Shown in pieces: positions 8,871-16,994 of a stretch of 62,387 bases of DNA. Source of the stretch: an uncultured Gemmiger sp. (GTDB taxonomy: Bacteria > Bacillota > Clostridia > Oscillospirales > Ruminococcaceae); NCBI GenBank assembly GCA_947631565.1, contig CANRLV010000006.1, positions 1 to 62,387 on the forward strand, in the 5' to 3' direction. Position 1 is the stretch's first letter; every line of letters starts with the position of its first letter. Under the pieces are notes generated by a model. The model saw only the letters and a list, made by a program, of their open reading frames with translations. It did not search any database and was not told the DNA's origin. A program made the position numbers and the translations under genes.

Positions 8871-9242
8871 ATGCGCCCGACGGAATCGCGTGAGGATTAT
8901 CTCGAGACCATCCTGCTGTTGGGGCAGGAGAAAGGCTATGTGCGCAGCATCGACGTGGCCGAGCGCCTGGGCGTGACCAAGCCGAGCGTCAGCCGCGCCA
9001 TCGGCCTGCTCAAGGACGCGCGCCTGCTGGAGATGGACCCGCGCGACGGCGCCCTGACCCTGACCGAGACCGGCCGCGCCCTGGCCGAGCAGGTGTACGA
9101 CCGCCACCGCACGCTGAGCCGCCTGCTGGAGCGCTTCGGCGTCAGCGCCGACACGGCAGAGCGCGACGCCTGCCGCATCGAGCACGTGATCAGCGAGGAG
9201 AGCATGGCCTGCATCCGCCGCGTGCTGGAGGAGGAAGCATGA
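8871..9242 (+). CDS. DtxR/MntR-family metal-dependent transcriptional regulator
   Basis: This 123-residue protein has the N-terminal winged helix of the DtxR/MntR family (SREDYLETILLL, then the recognition helix region VTKPSVSRAIGLL) and the dimerisation helices with metal-ligand-type residues (TLSRLLERFGV, DACRIEHVIS). It lacks the C-terminal SH3-like domain, as in MntR-type proteins. ATG 8871 follows GGAAAGGGGG. Its stop overlaps the start of the aldolase gene (ATGA), so the two are translationally coupled. Regulators of this family sense Mn or Fe; why one sits with an aldolase is unclear. Confidence 0.8.
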   Translation: MRPTESREDYLETILLLGQEKGYVRSIDVAERLGVTKPSVSRAIGLLKDARLLEMDPRDGALTLTETGRALAEQVYDRHRTLSRLLERFGVSADTAERDACRIEHVISEESMACIRRVLEEEA

Positions 9243-10297
9243 CCCGTTTTGAATGCGATTACGGCGAGGGCGCTGCCCCCGCCGTTTTGGACCTGCTGGC
9301 CCGCACCAACGCCGAGCAGACCCCCGGCTACGGTGAGGACGCTTACTGTGCCGTGGCGGCGGACCGCGTGCGCGCCCTGTGCGCCGCGCCGCAGGCCGCC
9401 GTGCACTTTTTTGTCGGCGCGACACAGGCCAACCTGACCGTCATCGACGCGCTGCTGCGCCCCTGGCAGGGGGTGCTGTGCGCCGAGACCGGGCACATCA
9501 ACGTGCACGAGACCGGCGCCGTTGAGGCGACCGGTCATAAGTGCCTGCCGCTGCCGGCCGCCGACGGCAAGCTGGCCGCCGAACAGGTGGCAGCCGCCGT
9601 CGCCGCCCACCGCGCCAGCGCCAGCCATGAGCACGAGGCCATGCCCGCCATGGTGTACGTCTCGCAGCCGACCGAGTGCGGCACGCTGTACACCAAGTCC
9701 GAGCTCGCCGATCTCAGTGCCGTGTGCCGGCAAAACGGCCTTTTGCTGTTTGTGGACGGCGCCCGCCTGGCCTACGCCCTCGCCTACGGGCAGAACGATC
9801 TGTCCCTGCCCGACCTTGCCGCGCTGTGCGACGCCTTTTACTTGGGCGGCACCAAGTGCGGGGCGCTCTTCGGCGAGGCGCTTGTCCTGCCCGACCCGGA
9901 CCTGTGCCCGGATTTCCGCTACGCGCTCAAGCAGCACGGCGGTATGCTGGCCAAAGGCCGGCTGCTGGGCCTGCAGTTTTTGGCCCTGCTGGGCGGGGCC
10001 GGCGCCGGTCCCATAGAACAAACGCCCTACTATACCATGGCCGCCCGCGCCAACGTGCTGGCCGACCGCATCGCAGCGGCCTTTGCCGCCAAGGGCTGCG
10101 CGCCGCTGTACAGCGGCTGCTGCGCCAACCAGCGCTTCTTCACGCTGCCGGCGGCATGGTATGAGACCCTCAGCCGGGACTTTGCGATGACGGTGATGGG
10201 CCGCGGTCCCGGCACGGTGGCGGTGCGCCTGTGCACGAGCTGGGCCACCCGCGAAGACGCCGTGGACGCCCTGTGCGCCGCCGCAGCCGCCCTGTAA
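9239..10297 (+). CDS. low-specificity L-threonine aldolase (PLP-dependent)
   Basis: The protein has 352 residues and a fold-type I PLP enzyme pattern of the beta-eliminating lyase/threonine aldolase family. It shows FFVGATQANL near residue 60, the PLP-pyridine aspartate in FVDGARL (D173) and the Schiff-base lysine in YLGGTKCGA (K206). It would cleave L-threonine or allo-threonine to glycine and acetaldehyde. The start overlaps the regulator stop by four bases. A GC-rich terminator follows. glyA lies about 20 kb away, so the glycine link is not an operon link. Confidence 0.85.
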   Translation: MTRFECDYGEGAAPAVLDLLARTNAEQTPGYGEDAYCAVAADRVRALCAAPQAAVHFFVGATQANLTVIDALLRPWQGVLCAETGHINVHETGAVEATGHKCLPLPAADGKLAAEQVAAAVAAHRASASHEHEAMPAMVYVSQPTECGTLYTKSELADLSAVCRQNGLLLFVDGARLAYALAYGQNDLSLPDLAALCDAFYLGGTKCGALFGEALVLPDPDLCPDFRYALKQHGGMLAKGRLLGLQFLALLGGAGAGPIEQTPYYTMAARANVLADRIAAAFAAKGCAPLYSGCCANQRFFTLPAAWYETLSRDFAMTVMGRGPGTVAVRLCTSWATREDAVDALCAAAAAL

Positions 10298-10318
10298 AAA
10301 CAGTTTTGCAAAAATTTT

Positions 10319-10343
10319 GCCGCCGGGCCAAAGGCCCGGCGGC
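10319..10343. terminator. bidirectional terminator between the aldolase and metI
   Basis: An 11-bp GC stem with an AAA loop is followed by ATTCCTTATTTTTT rightward and by an A/T-rich stretch leftward. It serves two convergent transcripts. Confidence 0.75.
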
Positions 10344-10348
10344 ATTCC

Positions 10349-11059
10349 TTATTTTTTCAGCCGTTTGTCACTCTTTTGGACCAGCCAGGTGCCGGCGGCC
10401 TGGAACAGCTGCACCAGCACCACGAGCACGGCGGTGAAGACGACCATCGTCAGCTCCTTGTAGCGGTAGTAGCCGTAGTCGATGGCCACCTTGCCAAGGC
10501 CGCCGCCGCCGATGATGCCCGCCATCGCCGAGTAGCCCAGCACGGTGGTGAGGGCGATGGTCAGGTTGGAGATGAGGCTGGGCTTGCTCTCCGGCAGCAG
10601 CACGCGGGTGATGATCTGGAACGGCGTGGCGCCCATGCTGTGCGCCGCCTCAATGACGCCGGGGTCCACCTCGCGCAGGCTGGACTCGACGAGGCGGGCG
10701 ATAAACGGGAAGCTGGCCACCGTCAAGGGCACGATGGAGGCCACGGTACCGATGGAGGTGCCGACGATGACGCGCGAGAGTGGAATGACCGCGATCATTA
10801 AAATCAGGAACGGCACGCTGCGCAAAAGGTTGATGAAAGCGTTGAGCGCGCGCAGCAGCCAGCGCGGCAGCGGCAGGATGCCGCCCGGCTCGCCCACCAC
10901 CAGCAGCACGCCCAGCGGCAGGCCAACGACCAACGCCAACAGCGTGGAGCCGACGGTGGCGTAGAAGGTCTCCCAGGTGCGGTAGGGCATATCGGGCAGG
11001 TTCTGGGCCAGCGTCCGCCATTCGTCCGATGCCAAAAACGTTGTCAGCCAACTGCTCAT
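10349..11059 (-). CDS. metI: methionine ABC transporter permease MetI
   Basis: A 236-residue integral membrane protein with about five to six membrane segments and the EAA loop contacting the ATPase (EAAHSMGATPFQI). It ends in the family's characteristic GGGGLGKVAIDYGYYRY region. It forms the channel of the D/L-methionine importer with MetN and MetQ. Its ATG overlaps the metN stop by four bases (ATGA), so the two are coupled. It is last in the metQNI operon and is followed by a bidirectional terminator. Confidence 0.9.
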   Translation of the reverse strand: MSSWLTTFLASDEWRTLAQNLPDMPYRTWETFYATVGSTLLALVVGLPLGVLLVVGEPGGILPLPRWLLRALNAFINLLRSVPFLILMIAVIPLSRVIVGTSIGTVASIVPLTVASFPFIARLVESSLREVDPGVIEAAHSMGATPFQIITRVLLPESKPSLISNLTIALTTVLGYSAMAGIIGGGGLGKVAIDYGYYRYKELTMVVFTAVLVVLVQLFQAAGTWLVQKSDKRLKK

Positions 11060-12069
11060 ACCTGCGCCTCCTCACTGACCAGTTCATAGGTGATGCCGGG
11101 GTAATTTTTGATGTACTCCAGCGCTTTTTCAGCGCCGCCAGCCTCCTCGGGCAGGGCCAGCAGCATACTGCCCAGCGTCTGCCCGTTGACGATGCGGGTA
11201 TCGGCGGCCAAGATCGAGACAAGGGCCCCGCACTCGATGGCCAGGCTCGCCACCAGCGGCTTGTCGGTGGTCTGGGTACCGCCGAAGGCCACACGCACAC
11301 AGCGGTGGCCGGCCAACAGCTCGCCGCGCGGCGCGCCGCCGGGGTAGACCAGACGTTTGGCGGCCTCAGTGCGCGGGTTCGAAAAGATGGCCGCGACCTC
11401 GCCCTCCTCCACGACGGTGCCGGCGTCCAGGATCGCCACGCGGTCACAGATCTGCTCGACCACGCTCATCTGGTGGGTGATGACGACCACCGTGATGCCC
11501 AGCTTGCGGTTGATGTCCCTGATGAGGTTCAAAATCGACAGCGTTGTGCTGGGGTCCAGCGCGCTCGTCGCCTCGTCGCAGAGCAGGACCTTGGGGTCGG
11601 TGGCAAGGGCGCGGGCGATGGCCACGCGCTGCATCTGCCCGCCCGAAAGCTGGGCCGGGTAGGCGTCCGCCTTGTCCGGCAGGCCGACCAGCGCCAGCAG
11701 CTCCCGGGCGCGGGCCACGGCGGCGGCGCGCGGCGTATCGCCGAGCTCGAGTGGGAAGCAGACGTTCTGCAGACAGGTGCGCTGCATGAGCAGATTGAAC
11801 TGCTGGAAGATCATCGCGATGCCGCGCCGTGCCGCGCGCAGGTCCCTGGCGTTCAGCGTCTGCATGGCCTGTCCGTCCACCAGCACCTCGCCCTCGTCGG
11901 GGCGTTCCAACATATTGATACAGCGTACCAGCGTCGATTTACCGGCGCCCGACATCCCGATGACGCCGTAGATCTCGCCCTTGTGGATGGTCAGGCTGAT
12001 GTCCTTGAGCGCCTCCAGCGTGCCGTTCGCGGTGGCAAAGCGCTTGGTCAGATGACGAAGTTCGATCAT
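11056..12069 (-). CDS. metN: methionine ABC transporter ATP-binding protein MetN
   Basis: The protein has 337 residues. Walker A is GMSGAGKST (residues 38-46), the signature is LSGGQMQR, and Walker B ends LLCDEATSALD. A C-terminal NIL/ACT-type domain of about 90 residues allows inhibition by intracellular methionine in characterised homologs. The start at 12069 has GGGGGA 7 bases upstream; the frame stays open for another 23 codons without family similarity. It lies 71 bases after metQ, with a strong hairpin in the gap that may lower distal expression. Confidence 0.9.
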   Translation of the reverse strand: MIELRHLTKRFATANGTLEALKDISLTIHKGEIYGVIGMSGAGKSTLVRCINMLERPDEGEVLVDGQAMQTLNARDLRAARRGIAMIFQQFNLLMQRTCLQNVCFPLELGDTPRAAAVARARELLALVGLPDKADAYPAQLSGGQMQRVAIARALATDPKVLLCDEATSALDPSTTLSILNLIRDINRKLGITVVVITHQMSVVEQICDRVAILDAGTVVEEGEVAAIFSNPRTEAAKRLVYPGGAPRGELLAGHRCVRVAFGGTQTTDKPLVASLAIECGALVSILAADTRIVNGQTLGSMLLALPEEAGGAEKALEYIKNYPGITYELVSEEAQV

Positions 12070-12100
12070 CCGGGGGTCCCCCTTACAAACATACATACTC

Positions 12101-12128
12101 CGCCCGGCGCCAGTCGCGGCGCCGGGCG
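12101..12128 (-). other. intercistronic hairpin between metQ and metN
   Basis: A perfect 11-bp GC stem with a 6-base loop and no T-run follows the metQ stop. It probably protects the metQ mRNA 3' end or partly terminates, which would fit the usual excess of binding protein over permease. Confidence 0.5.
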
Positions 12129-12140
12129 GGACGGACATAC

Positions 12141-12962
12141 TCAGCCGATGCCGATGACGGCGCCGGCGTACTTCTCCTCAATAAACTGGTGGACCTCGTC
12201 GCCCTGCAGCGCCGCGATGAGCTCGGCGATGCCGGGGTCGTTCTCGTGGCCCTCCTTGACGACCAGCAGGTTGGCGTAGTTGTCCTTGACGGTGTCGGTG
12301 GCTTCCTCGACGGCGACGGCGTCGGCGATGGAGAGCCCGGCCTCGATGGCATAGTTGCCGTTGATGACCGCCATGTCGACGTCGGCCAGCGTACGCGGCA
12401 GCTGGGCGGCCTCGATCTCGACGACCTCGATGTTTTTGGGGTTCTCCTCGATGTCATTGACGGTGGCGGTGGCGCCGGCATCAGCCTTCAACGTGATGAG
12501 CCCCGCCCCGGCCAGCACCTGCAGGGCGCGGGCCTCGTTGGAGGGGTCGTTGGGGACGGCGATCCGGGCGCCGTCGGCCAGGGCGTCCAGCGTCGCCGTC
12601 TTGCCGGCGTAGAGGCCGAACGGCTCGTAATGGATGGCGGCCACGCTGACCAGATGGGTGCCGTTGTTGGCGTTGAAGTCGGCCAGATACTGCCCGTGCT
12701 GGAAGTAGTTGGCGTTGACCTCCTCGTCCTCGGTCACGGTGTTGGGCTGGACGTAATCGTCAAAGGTGATGATGTCCAGCGTGATGTTCTGCCTGGCCAG
12801 CACCTCCTTGGCGACCTCCAGGATCTCGGCGTGGGGCGCGGGGCTGGCGGCTACTTTCAGGGTGATGGCCTCGCCGCCGGCACCGGTGTCGGCGGCCGCG
12901 CCGCAGGCGGCCAGGCTCAGGGCCAGGGCGGCGGCGGTCAGGATGCTCAACAGTTTTTTCAT
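12141..12962 (-). CDS. metQ: methionine-binding lipoprotein MetQ
   Basis: A 273-residue NlpA/MetQ-family lipoprotein. It has a signal peptide with the lipobox LAAC (Cys20), then the family core: a hydrophobic strand followed by a helix with PHAEILE, FDDYVQPN, and VNANYFQHGQYL. The start at 12962 follows GGAGAGAGG; an upstream 19-codon extension is not supported. It captures methionine outside the cell for MetNI. It is the first structural gene of the operon, preceded by a leader peptide and attenuator-like hairpin. Confidence 0.92.
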   Translation of the reverse strand: MKKLLSILTAAALALSLAACGAAADTGAGGEAITLKVAASPAPHAEILEVAKEVLARQNITLDIITFDDYVQPNTVTEDEEVNANYFQHGQYLADFNANNGTHLVSVAAIHYEPFGLYAGKTATLDALADGARIAVPNDPSNEARALQVLAGAGLITLKADAGATATVNDIEENPKNIEVVEIEAAQLPRTLADVDMAVINGNYAIEAGLSIADAVAVEEATDTVKDNYANLLVVKEGHENDPGIAELIAALQGDEVHQFIEEKYAGAVIGIG

Positions 12963-13025
12963 GGTTCCTCTCTCCTTTTTACGTTTGGGAAACGGTCGTG
13001 TTTTTCGGCGCGCGGGCAAGCAGAA

Positions 13026-13055
13026 AGGGCGGGGCGCTTTGCGGCGCCCCGCCCT
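13026..13055 (-). terminator. attenuator-type terminator between leader peptide and metQ
   Basis: A perfect 12-bp GC stem with a 6-base loop is followed on the minus strand by TTTCTGCTT. It lies after the leader peptide stop (13084) and before metQ (12962), which is the position of a transcription attenuator. Confidence 0.65.
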
Positions 13056-13083
13056 GCTCTTCGTTTGCTCTGTGTGCGGCTGG

Positions 13084-13170
13084 TTACCGGCACGCAGGGG
13101 AAAGCAGGCACAGTTCGCCGAAGCTGCTGCACATGCACATCATCCCATAACGGCGGCCGCTGCGGATCAT
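13084..13170 (-). CDS. Cys/Met-rich leader peptide of metQNI
   Basis: A 28-codon frame starts at ATG 13170, preceded by AAGGGGAAAG, and ends TAA at 13084. The peptide reads RRYGMMCMCSSFGEL in its centre, with four Met and four Cys in 28 residues, including the consecutive set MMCMC. It sits between a consensus promoter and the hairpin at 13026-13055. That arrangement is expected for ribosome-mediated attenuation responding to charged tRNA-Met or tRNA-Cys. No SAM riboswitch core was found upstream of metQ. Confidence 0.6.
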   Translation of the reverse strand: MIRSGRRYGMMCMCSSFGELCLLSPACR

Positions 13171-13209
13171 GGCGCTTTCCCCTTTCCTTGAAAATTTTGC
13201 CCGCGATTC

Positions 13210-13226
13210 CCTACCGGGTTGGTAGG
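13210..13226. promoter_or_regulatory. operator-like dyad downstream of the met promoter
   Basis: CCTACC and GGTAGG flank a 5-base centre, a few bases past the predicted transcription start. This could be an operator for a repressor or a small 5'-UTR hairpin. CCTAC...GTAGG-type dyads fit some Rrf2/CymR-like sulfur regulators, but that assignment is a guess. Confidence 0.4.
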
Positions 13227-13243
13227 TTTTCGCCTTGTGTCTG

Positions 13244-13272
13244 AGTATAGCCCCCGCGGGGGACCTTGTCAA
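13244..13272 (-). promoter_or_regulatory. promoter of the metQNI operon
   Basis: A perfect TTGACA and TATACT are separated by 17 bases on the minus strand. The spacer contains a 12-bp palindrome (CCCCCGCGGGGG). Confidence 0.8.
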
Positions 13273-13357
13273 GCATTTTTGCGGAAAAAGTTTTGCATTT
13301 CTCGGAACTTTTCGCAGGTATGTAAAAATTTTTGGCGGTTTTTGGAGCTTTCGCCGT

Positions 13358-14644
13358 TCATTCGGCGGCCGGACCGCCCTCTGCGGAGGTGCCCGGGTCG
13401 GTCTCGCCGCCCGTGCCGGGTCCGGTCTGGTCATTCCCGCCGCCTTCGCCGCCCTGCTGCGCCGTATCGTCCCCGCTCTGGTCGGTGTCCGTGCCGGACC
13501 CTTCGCCAGCCTCACCGTCCGGCGTCGGCTCGGGCGTCGGCGTGGGGGTGGGCGTCGGGGTCGGCTCCGGCGTGGGGGTGGGGGTCGGTGTGGGGGCTGC
13601 GGTCGGCTCCACCACGACAGCCGGGGTCGGCTCCGGCGTGGATTCCGGTTCCGCCGTCTCCTCCGGCTCCGGGGTCTGTTCGGGCTCCGGCGTGGCGACC
13701 ACCGGCACCTGCGGCACCACGACGTCGCGGTCCGCGCTGCGGGCGGGGACGGCGGTCAGGGCCGGGCGGTCTTCCTCGGTCACATAGCTGTGGGTACGGA
13801 TATAGTCGAACAGGGCGTCCATGGCCGCCTGGGTCAGGTGGATGCCGTCGCTGCTCTCGGTGTAGCCGTCCTTTGCAAAGCCGGTCTTGGGGTCCTTCAG
13901 GGCCTCGGCGCTGTTCAAAAACTTCCAGCCGTTTTTCTCGCACATGGCGACGATGCCCTTGTTGTATTCGTCCACCTGGGTCTGGGTCAGGCTGGTGCCG
14001 CTGCGCTGGCGGCCCAGCGGCGGGATGGCGTTGACGATGATGTCGACGCTGGGATAGGCCTTCTGCACGGCCTGGATACCGGTCTGGTAGCCGCTGATGA
14101 AATTCTCGGTCGAGTTGCCGGGGCTGAGGTCGTTGGTGCCAAAGGTGATGATCACCCGTTTGGGCTGCAGCAGGGCCACCGCGTTCGGCATCGTCTGGTA
14201 GCTGTTGTAGCCGGCAAAGCCGGCGCAGGCAAAGGTGGCCAGCTGCCGCGCCGACATCCCCACCGAGCCGATGGCGTTGGCGGCGGTGCAGTAGTCATAC
14301 AGGCGGTACATCCGGGCGGTGTTGCTGTCGCCCAAAAACAGCGTCTCGGCGATATAGCTCTCGCCGGCATCCTTGCCCTTGGGCAGGATGGTGGCGCCGT
14401 AGGCGTTGGTGTCGATAACGTTTTCGTCCTTGTTGTAGTCGGTCTCGGTGTTCAGGGGCGCGGCGCTGGCGGCGGGCAGGTCCTGTGTATCCGGGAGCAC
14501 GATGGCACTGCTGTCAAAGCCGACGATGAGCAGCGCCGCCGCACAGGACAGGCCCAGCATCAGGCAGCACAGCCCCATGACCAGATACAGCCGCCCCCGC
14601 TGTGACAGGCGCCGCCGTTTTTTGCCGTTACCGCGATTTGCCAT
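13358..14644 (-). CDS. membrane-anchored SGNH/GDSL-type hydrolase with Pro/Thr/Glu-rich tail
   Basis: The protein has 428 residues. A basic N-terminus and one membrane segment (about 20-43) anchor it. The SGNH hydrolase core has GDSN (serine at 107), GTND (169-172) and DGIHL (266-270), so the nucleophile and the Asp/His pair are present. From about residue 310 there is a low-complexity TPEP/TPTP repeat tail ending in a Gly/Asp/Thr-rich stretch. ATG 14644 has GGGGAG 6 bases upstream. The likely role is extracellular esterase or deacetylase action on cell-wall or surface glycan; the substrate is unknown. Confidence 0.8.
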   Translation of the reverse strand: MANRGNGKKRRRLSQRGRLYLVMGLCCLMLGLSCAAALLIVGFDSSAIVLPDTQDLPAASAAPLNTETDYNKDENVIDTNAYGATILPKGKDAGESYIAETLFLGDSNTARMYRLYDYCTAANAIGSVGMSARQLATFACAGFAGYNSYQTMPNAVALLQPKRVIITFGTNDLSPGNSTENFISGYQTGIQAVQKAYPSVDIIVNAIPPLGRQRSGTSLTQTQVDEYNKGIVAMCEKNGWKFLNSAEALKDPKTGFAKDGYTESSDGIHLTQAAMDALFDYIRTHSYVTEEDRPALTAVPARSADRDVVVPQVPVVATPEPEQTPEPEETAEPESTPEPTPAVVVEPTAAPTPTPTPTPEPTPTPTPTPTPEPTPDGEAGEGSGTDTDQSGDDTAQQGGEGGGNDQTGPGTGGETDPGTSAEGGPAAE

Positions 14645-14738
14645 GTTTTCTCCCCAGGTGTTCAAAGTATCGTCTTATTATACACCCTTTGGGCGGTTTG
14701 TGCCAGTGGTTTGCCGAACTTTTACCGTTTTTACAAAA

Positions 14739-14772
14739 TTTTGCCGGGCCGTGTGTCCACGGCCCGGCAAAA
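14739..14772. terminator. terminator downstream of the ECF S-component gene
   Basis: A 15-bp stem with TTTT at one end and AAAA at the other makes it functional on both strands. It lies 12 bases past the stop codon at 14785. Confidence 0.8.
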
Positions 14773-14784
14773 AAGGACGTCGTG

Positions 14785-15438
14785 TTATTCCTTTGGCAGC
14801 AGATCGGCGCGCTCCAGCGCCGGGCGCAGCGCCAGGTACAGCAGCACGGCGCACACCGTGCTCAAAATCGAGTTGACGAGCGTGACGCCGCTGGCCACCT
14901 TGGCAAAGACCGAGGCGAGCTCGACCGGCTGGCCGAACAGGTAACGGTTGCGGAAATAGCCCAAAAACGGGTCGGTCAGCACATTGACCAGCAGGCCGCT
15001 GGCGGCGCTGGCGGTCACGGCCCACAGGTAGCGCCCGCCCTCGGCCGGCTTGCGGCGGCGCAGCTTGAACACCCGGTGCGCCGTGGCGCCGCACACCACG
15101 CCAATGATGAACTTGAGCAGAAAGGTGGTCACGGCGTAGCCGGGGTCGCCGGCCATCACGTCCGCCAACGCCAGGCCGATGGCCCCCGCCAGCCCGCCGG
15201 ACACGCCGTCCAGCAGCAGGGCGGTCAGCGCCGTGAAGGTGTTGCCGAGATGAAAGCTCGACCCCGTGCCCAGCACGTTGGGGATGCGGAAGAATAAGTA
15301 CGCCACCAGGCTCAGCGCCGCCATGATGCCGATCAGGCTTATCTTGCGCACGGTAAATTTCGTCTTGCTCAGCACCGCCGCCAGCAGCGTGAGCGCCACT
15401 ACCACAAAGAGCAGCAGCCACAAAAGACCGGTATCCAT
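14785..15438 (-). CDS. ECF transporter S-component, predicted vitamin B6 importer subunit
   Basis: A 217-residue protein with about six hydrophobic segments. It has typical S-component features: a short N-terminal helix, then basic residues before ISLIGIMAALSLVAY, and the ALADVMAGDPGY loop. The start at 15438 has GAGGGA 8 bases upstream. It is divergent from a MocR/PdxR-type regulator. In Firmicutes, S-components beside PdxR are assigned to pyridoxal/pyridoxine uptake (PdxU type), so B6 is the best guess, by context. No energising T or A subunit lies nearby, as expected for a group II system sharing a common module. Confidence 0.7.
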   Translation of the reverse strand: MDTGLLWLLLFVVVALTLLAAVLSKTKFTVRKISLIGIMAALSLVAYLFFRIPNVLGTGSSFHLGNTFTALTALLLDGVSGGLAGAIGLALADVMAGDPGYAVTTFLLKFIIGVVCGATAHRVFKLRRRKPAEGGRYLWAVTASAASGLLVNVLTDPFLGYFRNRYLFGQPVELASVFAKVASGVTLVNSILSTVCAVLLYLALRPALERADLLPKE

Positions 15439-15502
15439 CGAAAAGTCCCTCACTTTCCCATCGTAAGCCCTTGACAGAACGCCTGCCACAGGGTATGCTC
15501 TC

Positions 15503-15530
15503 AGTATACCGTCTTCTGGCCCGATTGAAA
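15503..15530 (-). promoter_or_regulatory. promoter of the ECF S-component gene
   Basis: TTTCAA and TATACT are separated by 16 bases on the minus strand, just next to the paired GACCAGTTT repeats. Confidence 0.5.
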
Positions 15531-15531
15531 T

Positions 15532-15564
15532 GACCAGTTTTTAATTTTTTTATAAGACCAGTTT
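15532..15564 (+). promoter_or_regulatory. paired direct repeats GACCAGTTT, probable MocR/PdxR operator
   Basis: GACCAGTTT occurs at 15532-15540 and 15556-15564, 24 bases apart centre to centre, with an AT-rich spacer. They lie in the divergent intergenic region directly upstream of the MocR-type gene. Characterised PdxR proteins bind spaced repeats of this kind. Confidence 0.55.
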
Positions 15565-15587
15565 GGTTCGCACAGGAGGTACCCCGC

Positions 15588-16991
15588 ATGATAGAGCTGG
15601 ACGCACAGGCCAAAACGCCGCTGTATGAGCAGCTGTACGCGCAGCTGGCGGCGGCCATCCGCACCGGCGCTGTGCCGCCCGGGCAGGCACTGCCGGGGCG
15701 GCGCAGCATGGCGGCGCGGCTTGGGGTGAGCGTGAGCACGGTGGACACCGCCTACCAGATGCTGGCCGCCGAGGGTCTGGCCGAGGCCCGGCCCCGGCGC
15801 GGCTTTTTTGTGCAGGAGACGGGCGGCCGGCTGCACGCCCGGCCCGCCGCCGCACCCCCGGCCACGACCCCGACCCCGGCCCCGGCGCCACCGGCGCCGC
15901 GGTATGACCTGTCGACCGGCAGCGTGGACACGGCGCTGTTCCCGGCCCGCAGCTGGGGGCGCATCCAGCGCGAGGTGCTGTACACCTGCCCCGAGCTTTT
16001 GCAGCGCGGCGAGATGCAGGGCGACGCCGACCTGCGCGCGCAGATCGCCGCCTACCTGGGCGAGTACCGCGGCGTCGTCTGCGCGCCGGAGCAGATCGTG
16101 GTCGGGGCGGGCATCGAGTATCTGCTGGGCTGCCTGGCGCACCTGTTCAGCGGCTGCACGGCGGCCGTCGAGGACCCCGGCTACCACCGTACGCGGGCCG
16201 TGCTGCAGAACAGCGGCATCCCCTGCCGGCTGGTGCCCATCGACGGCAGCGGGCTGTCGGTCACGGCGCTGGAGGCAAGCGGCGCCGATCTGTGCTATGT
16301 AACGCCCAGCCACCACTTCCCAACCGGGGTGACGATGCCGGCCGGCCGCCGCGCGCAGCTGCTGGGCTGGGCGGCCGCCGCGCCGGGGCGCTATATTCTG
16401 GAGGACGATTATGACTCCGAGTTCCGCTTTGACACCAGGCCCCTGCCCAGTTTGCAGGGCATGGCGGGGCCGGGCGGGCCCGTGGTCTACCTGACCACCT
16501 TCAGCAAAAGCCTTGCGCCCGGCATCCGCATTGCCTGCATGGTACTGCCGCCGGACCTGCTTGAACGCTACCGGCAGGATTTTGCCGTCTATGCCAATAC
16601 CGTCAGCCGCTTTGAGCAGCAGACGCTGTGCCGCTTTATGGCCTGCGGGCAGTTCACGCGCCACCTGGCCCGTATGCGCCTTGCCTACAAGCACCGCATG
16701 GAGCGCTTTGCCGCCGCCCTGCGCACATCCTTGGGCCCGGCGGTGGTGCTGGGCGCCACCCACAGCGGGCTGCACTTCCTGCTCACCTGTCCCGGCGCCG
16801 GCGGCGAGGCGCAGATGGTGGCGGCGGCGGCCGCCGCCGGCGTGCGGCTGCGGGGCCTGCGCGAATACTATATGCAGGACCCCGACGCCTGCCCGCCGGA
16901 CACGGTGGTGGCCGGCTACGCCGCCCTGCGCCCCGACGACATCGAGGCGGTGGCGGCGGCGCTGGCCCGCGCTTGGCGGCCCCCGGTTTAA
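15588..16991 (+). CDS. MocR-family (GntR/aminotransferase) regulator, PdxR-like
   Basis: The 467-residue protein has an N-terminal GntR winged helix (LYEQLYAQLAAAIRTG; LGVSVSTVDTAYQML). A Pro/Ala linker (about 85-105) and a fold-type I aminotransferase domain follow. The PLP lysine is in TTFSKSLAPG (K307) and the phosphate and pyridine contacts include ILEDDYDSEFR. MocR proteins sense PLP and regulate B6 synthesis or uptake. The start follows AGGAGGT with correct spacing. The gene ends only 3 bases from the stop of the next, convergent gene, with no terminator between. Confidence 0.85.
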   Translation: MIELDAQAKTPLYEQLYAQLAAAIRTGAVPPGQALPGRRSMAARLGVSVSTVDTAYQMLAAEGLAEARPRRGFFVQETGGRLHARPAAAPPATTPTPAPAPPAPRYDLSTGSVDTALFPARSWGRIQREVLYTCPELLQRGEMQGDADLRAQIAAYLGEYRGVVCAPEQIVVGAGIEYLLGCLAHLFSGCTAAVEDPGYHRTRAVLQNSGIPCRLVPIDGSGLSVTALEASGADLCYVTPSHHFPTGVTMPAGRRAQLLGWAAAAPGRYILEDDYDSEFRFDTRPLPSLQGMAGPGGPVVYLTTFSKSLAPGIRIACMVLPPDLLERYRQDFAVYANTVSRFEQQTLCRFMACGQFTRHLARMRLAYKHRMERFAAALRTSLGPAVVLGATHSGLHFLLTCPGAGGEAQMVAAAAAAGVRLRGLREYYMQDPDACPPDTVVAGYAALRPDDIEAVAAALARAWRPPV

Positions 16992-16994
16992 GGC

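Noticed and set aside
12963-13272. SAM riboswitch or T-box upstream of metQ
   Set aside because: I looked for the conserved SAM-I core words and the T-box sequence and saw neither; the leader peptide explains the region better.
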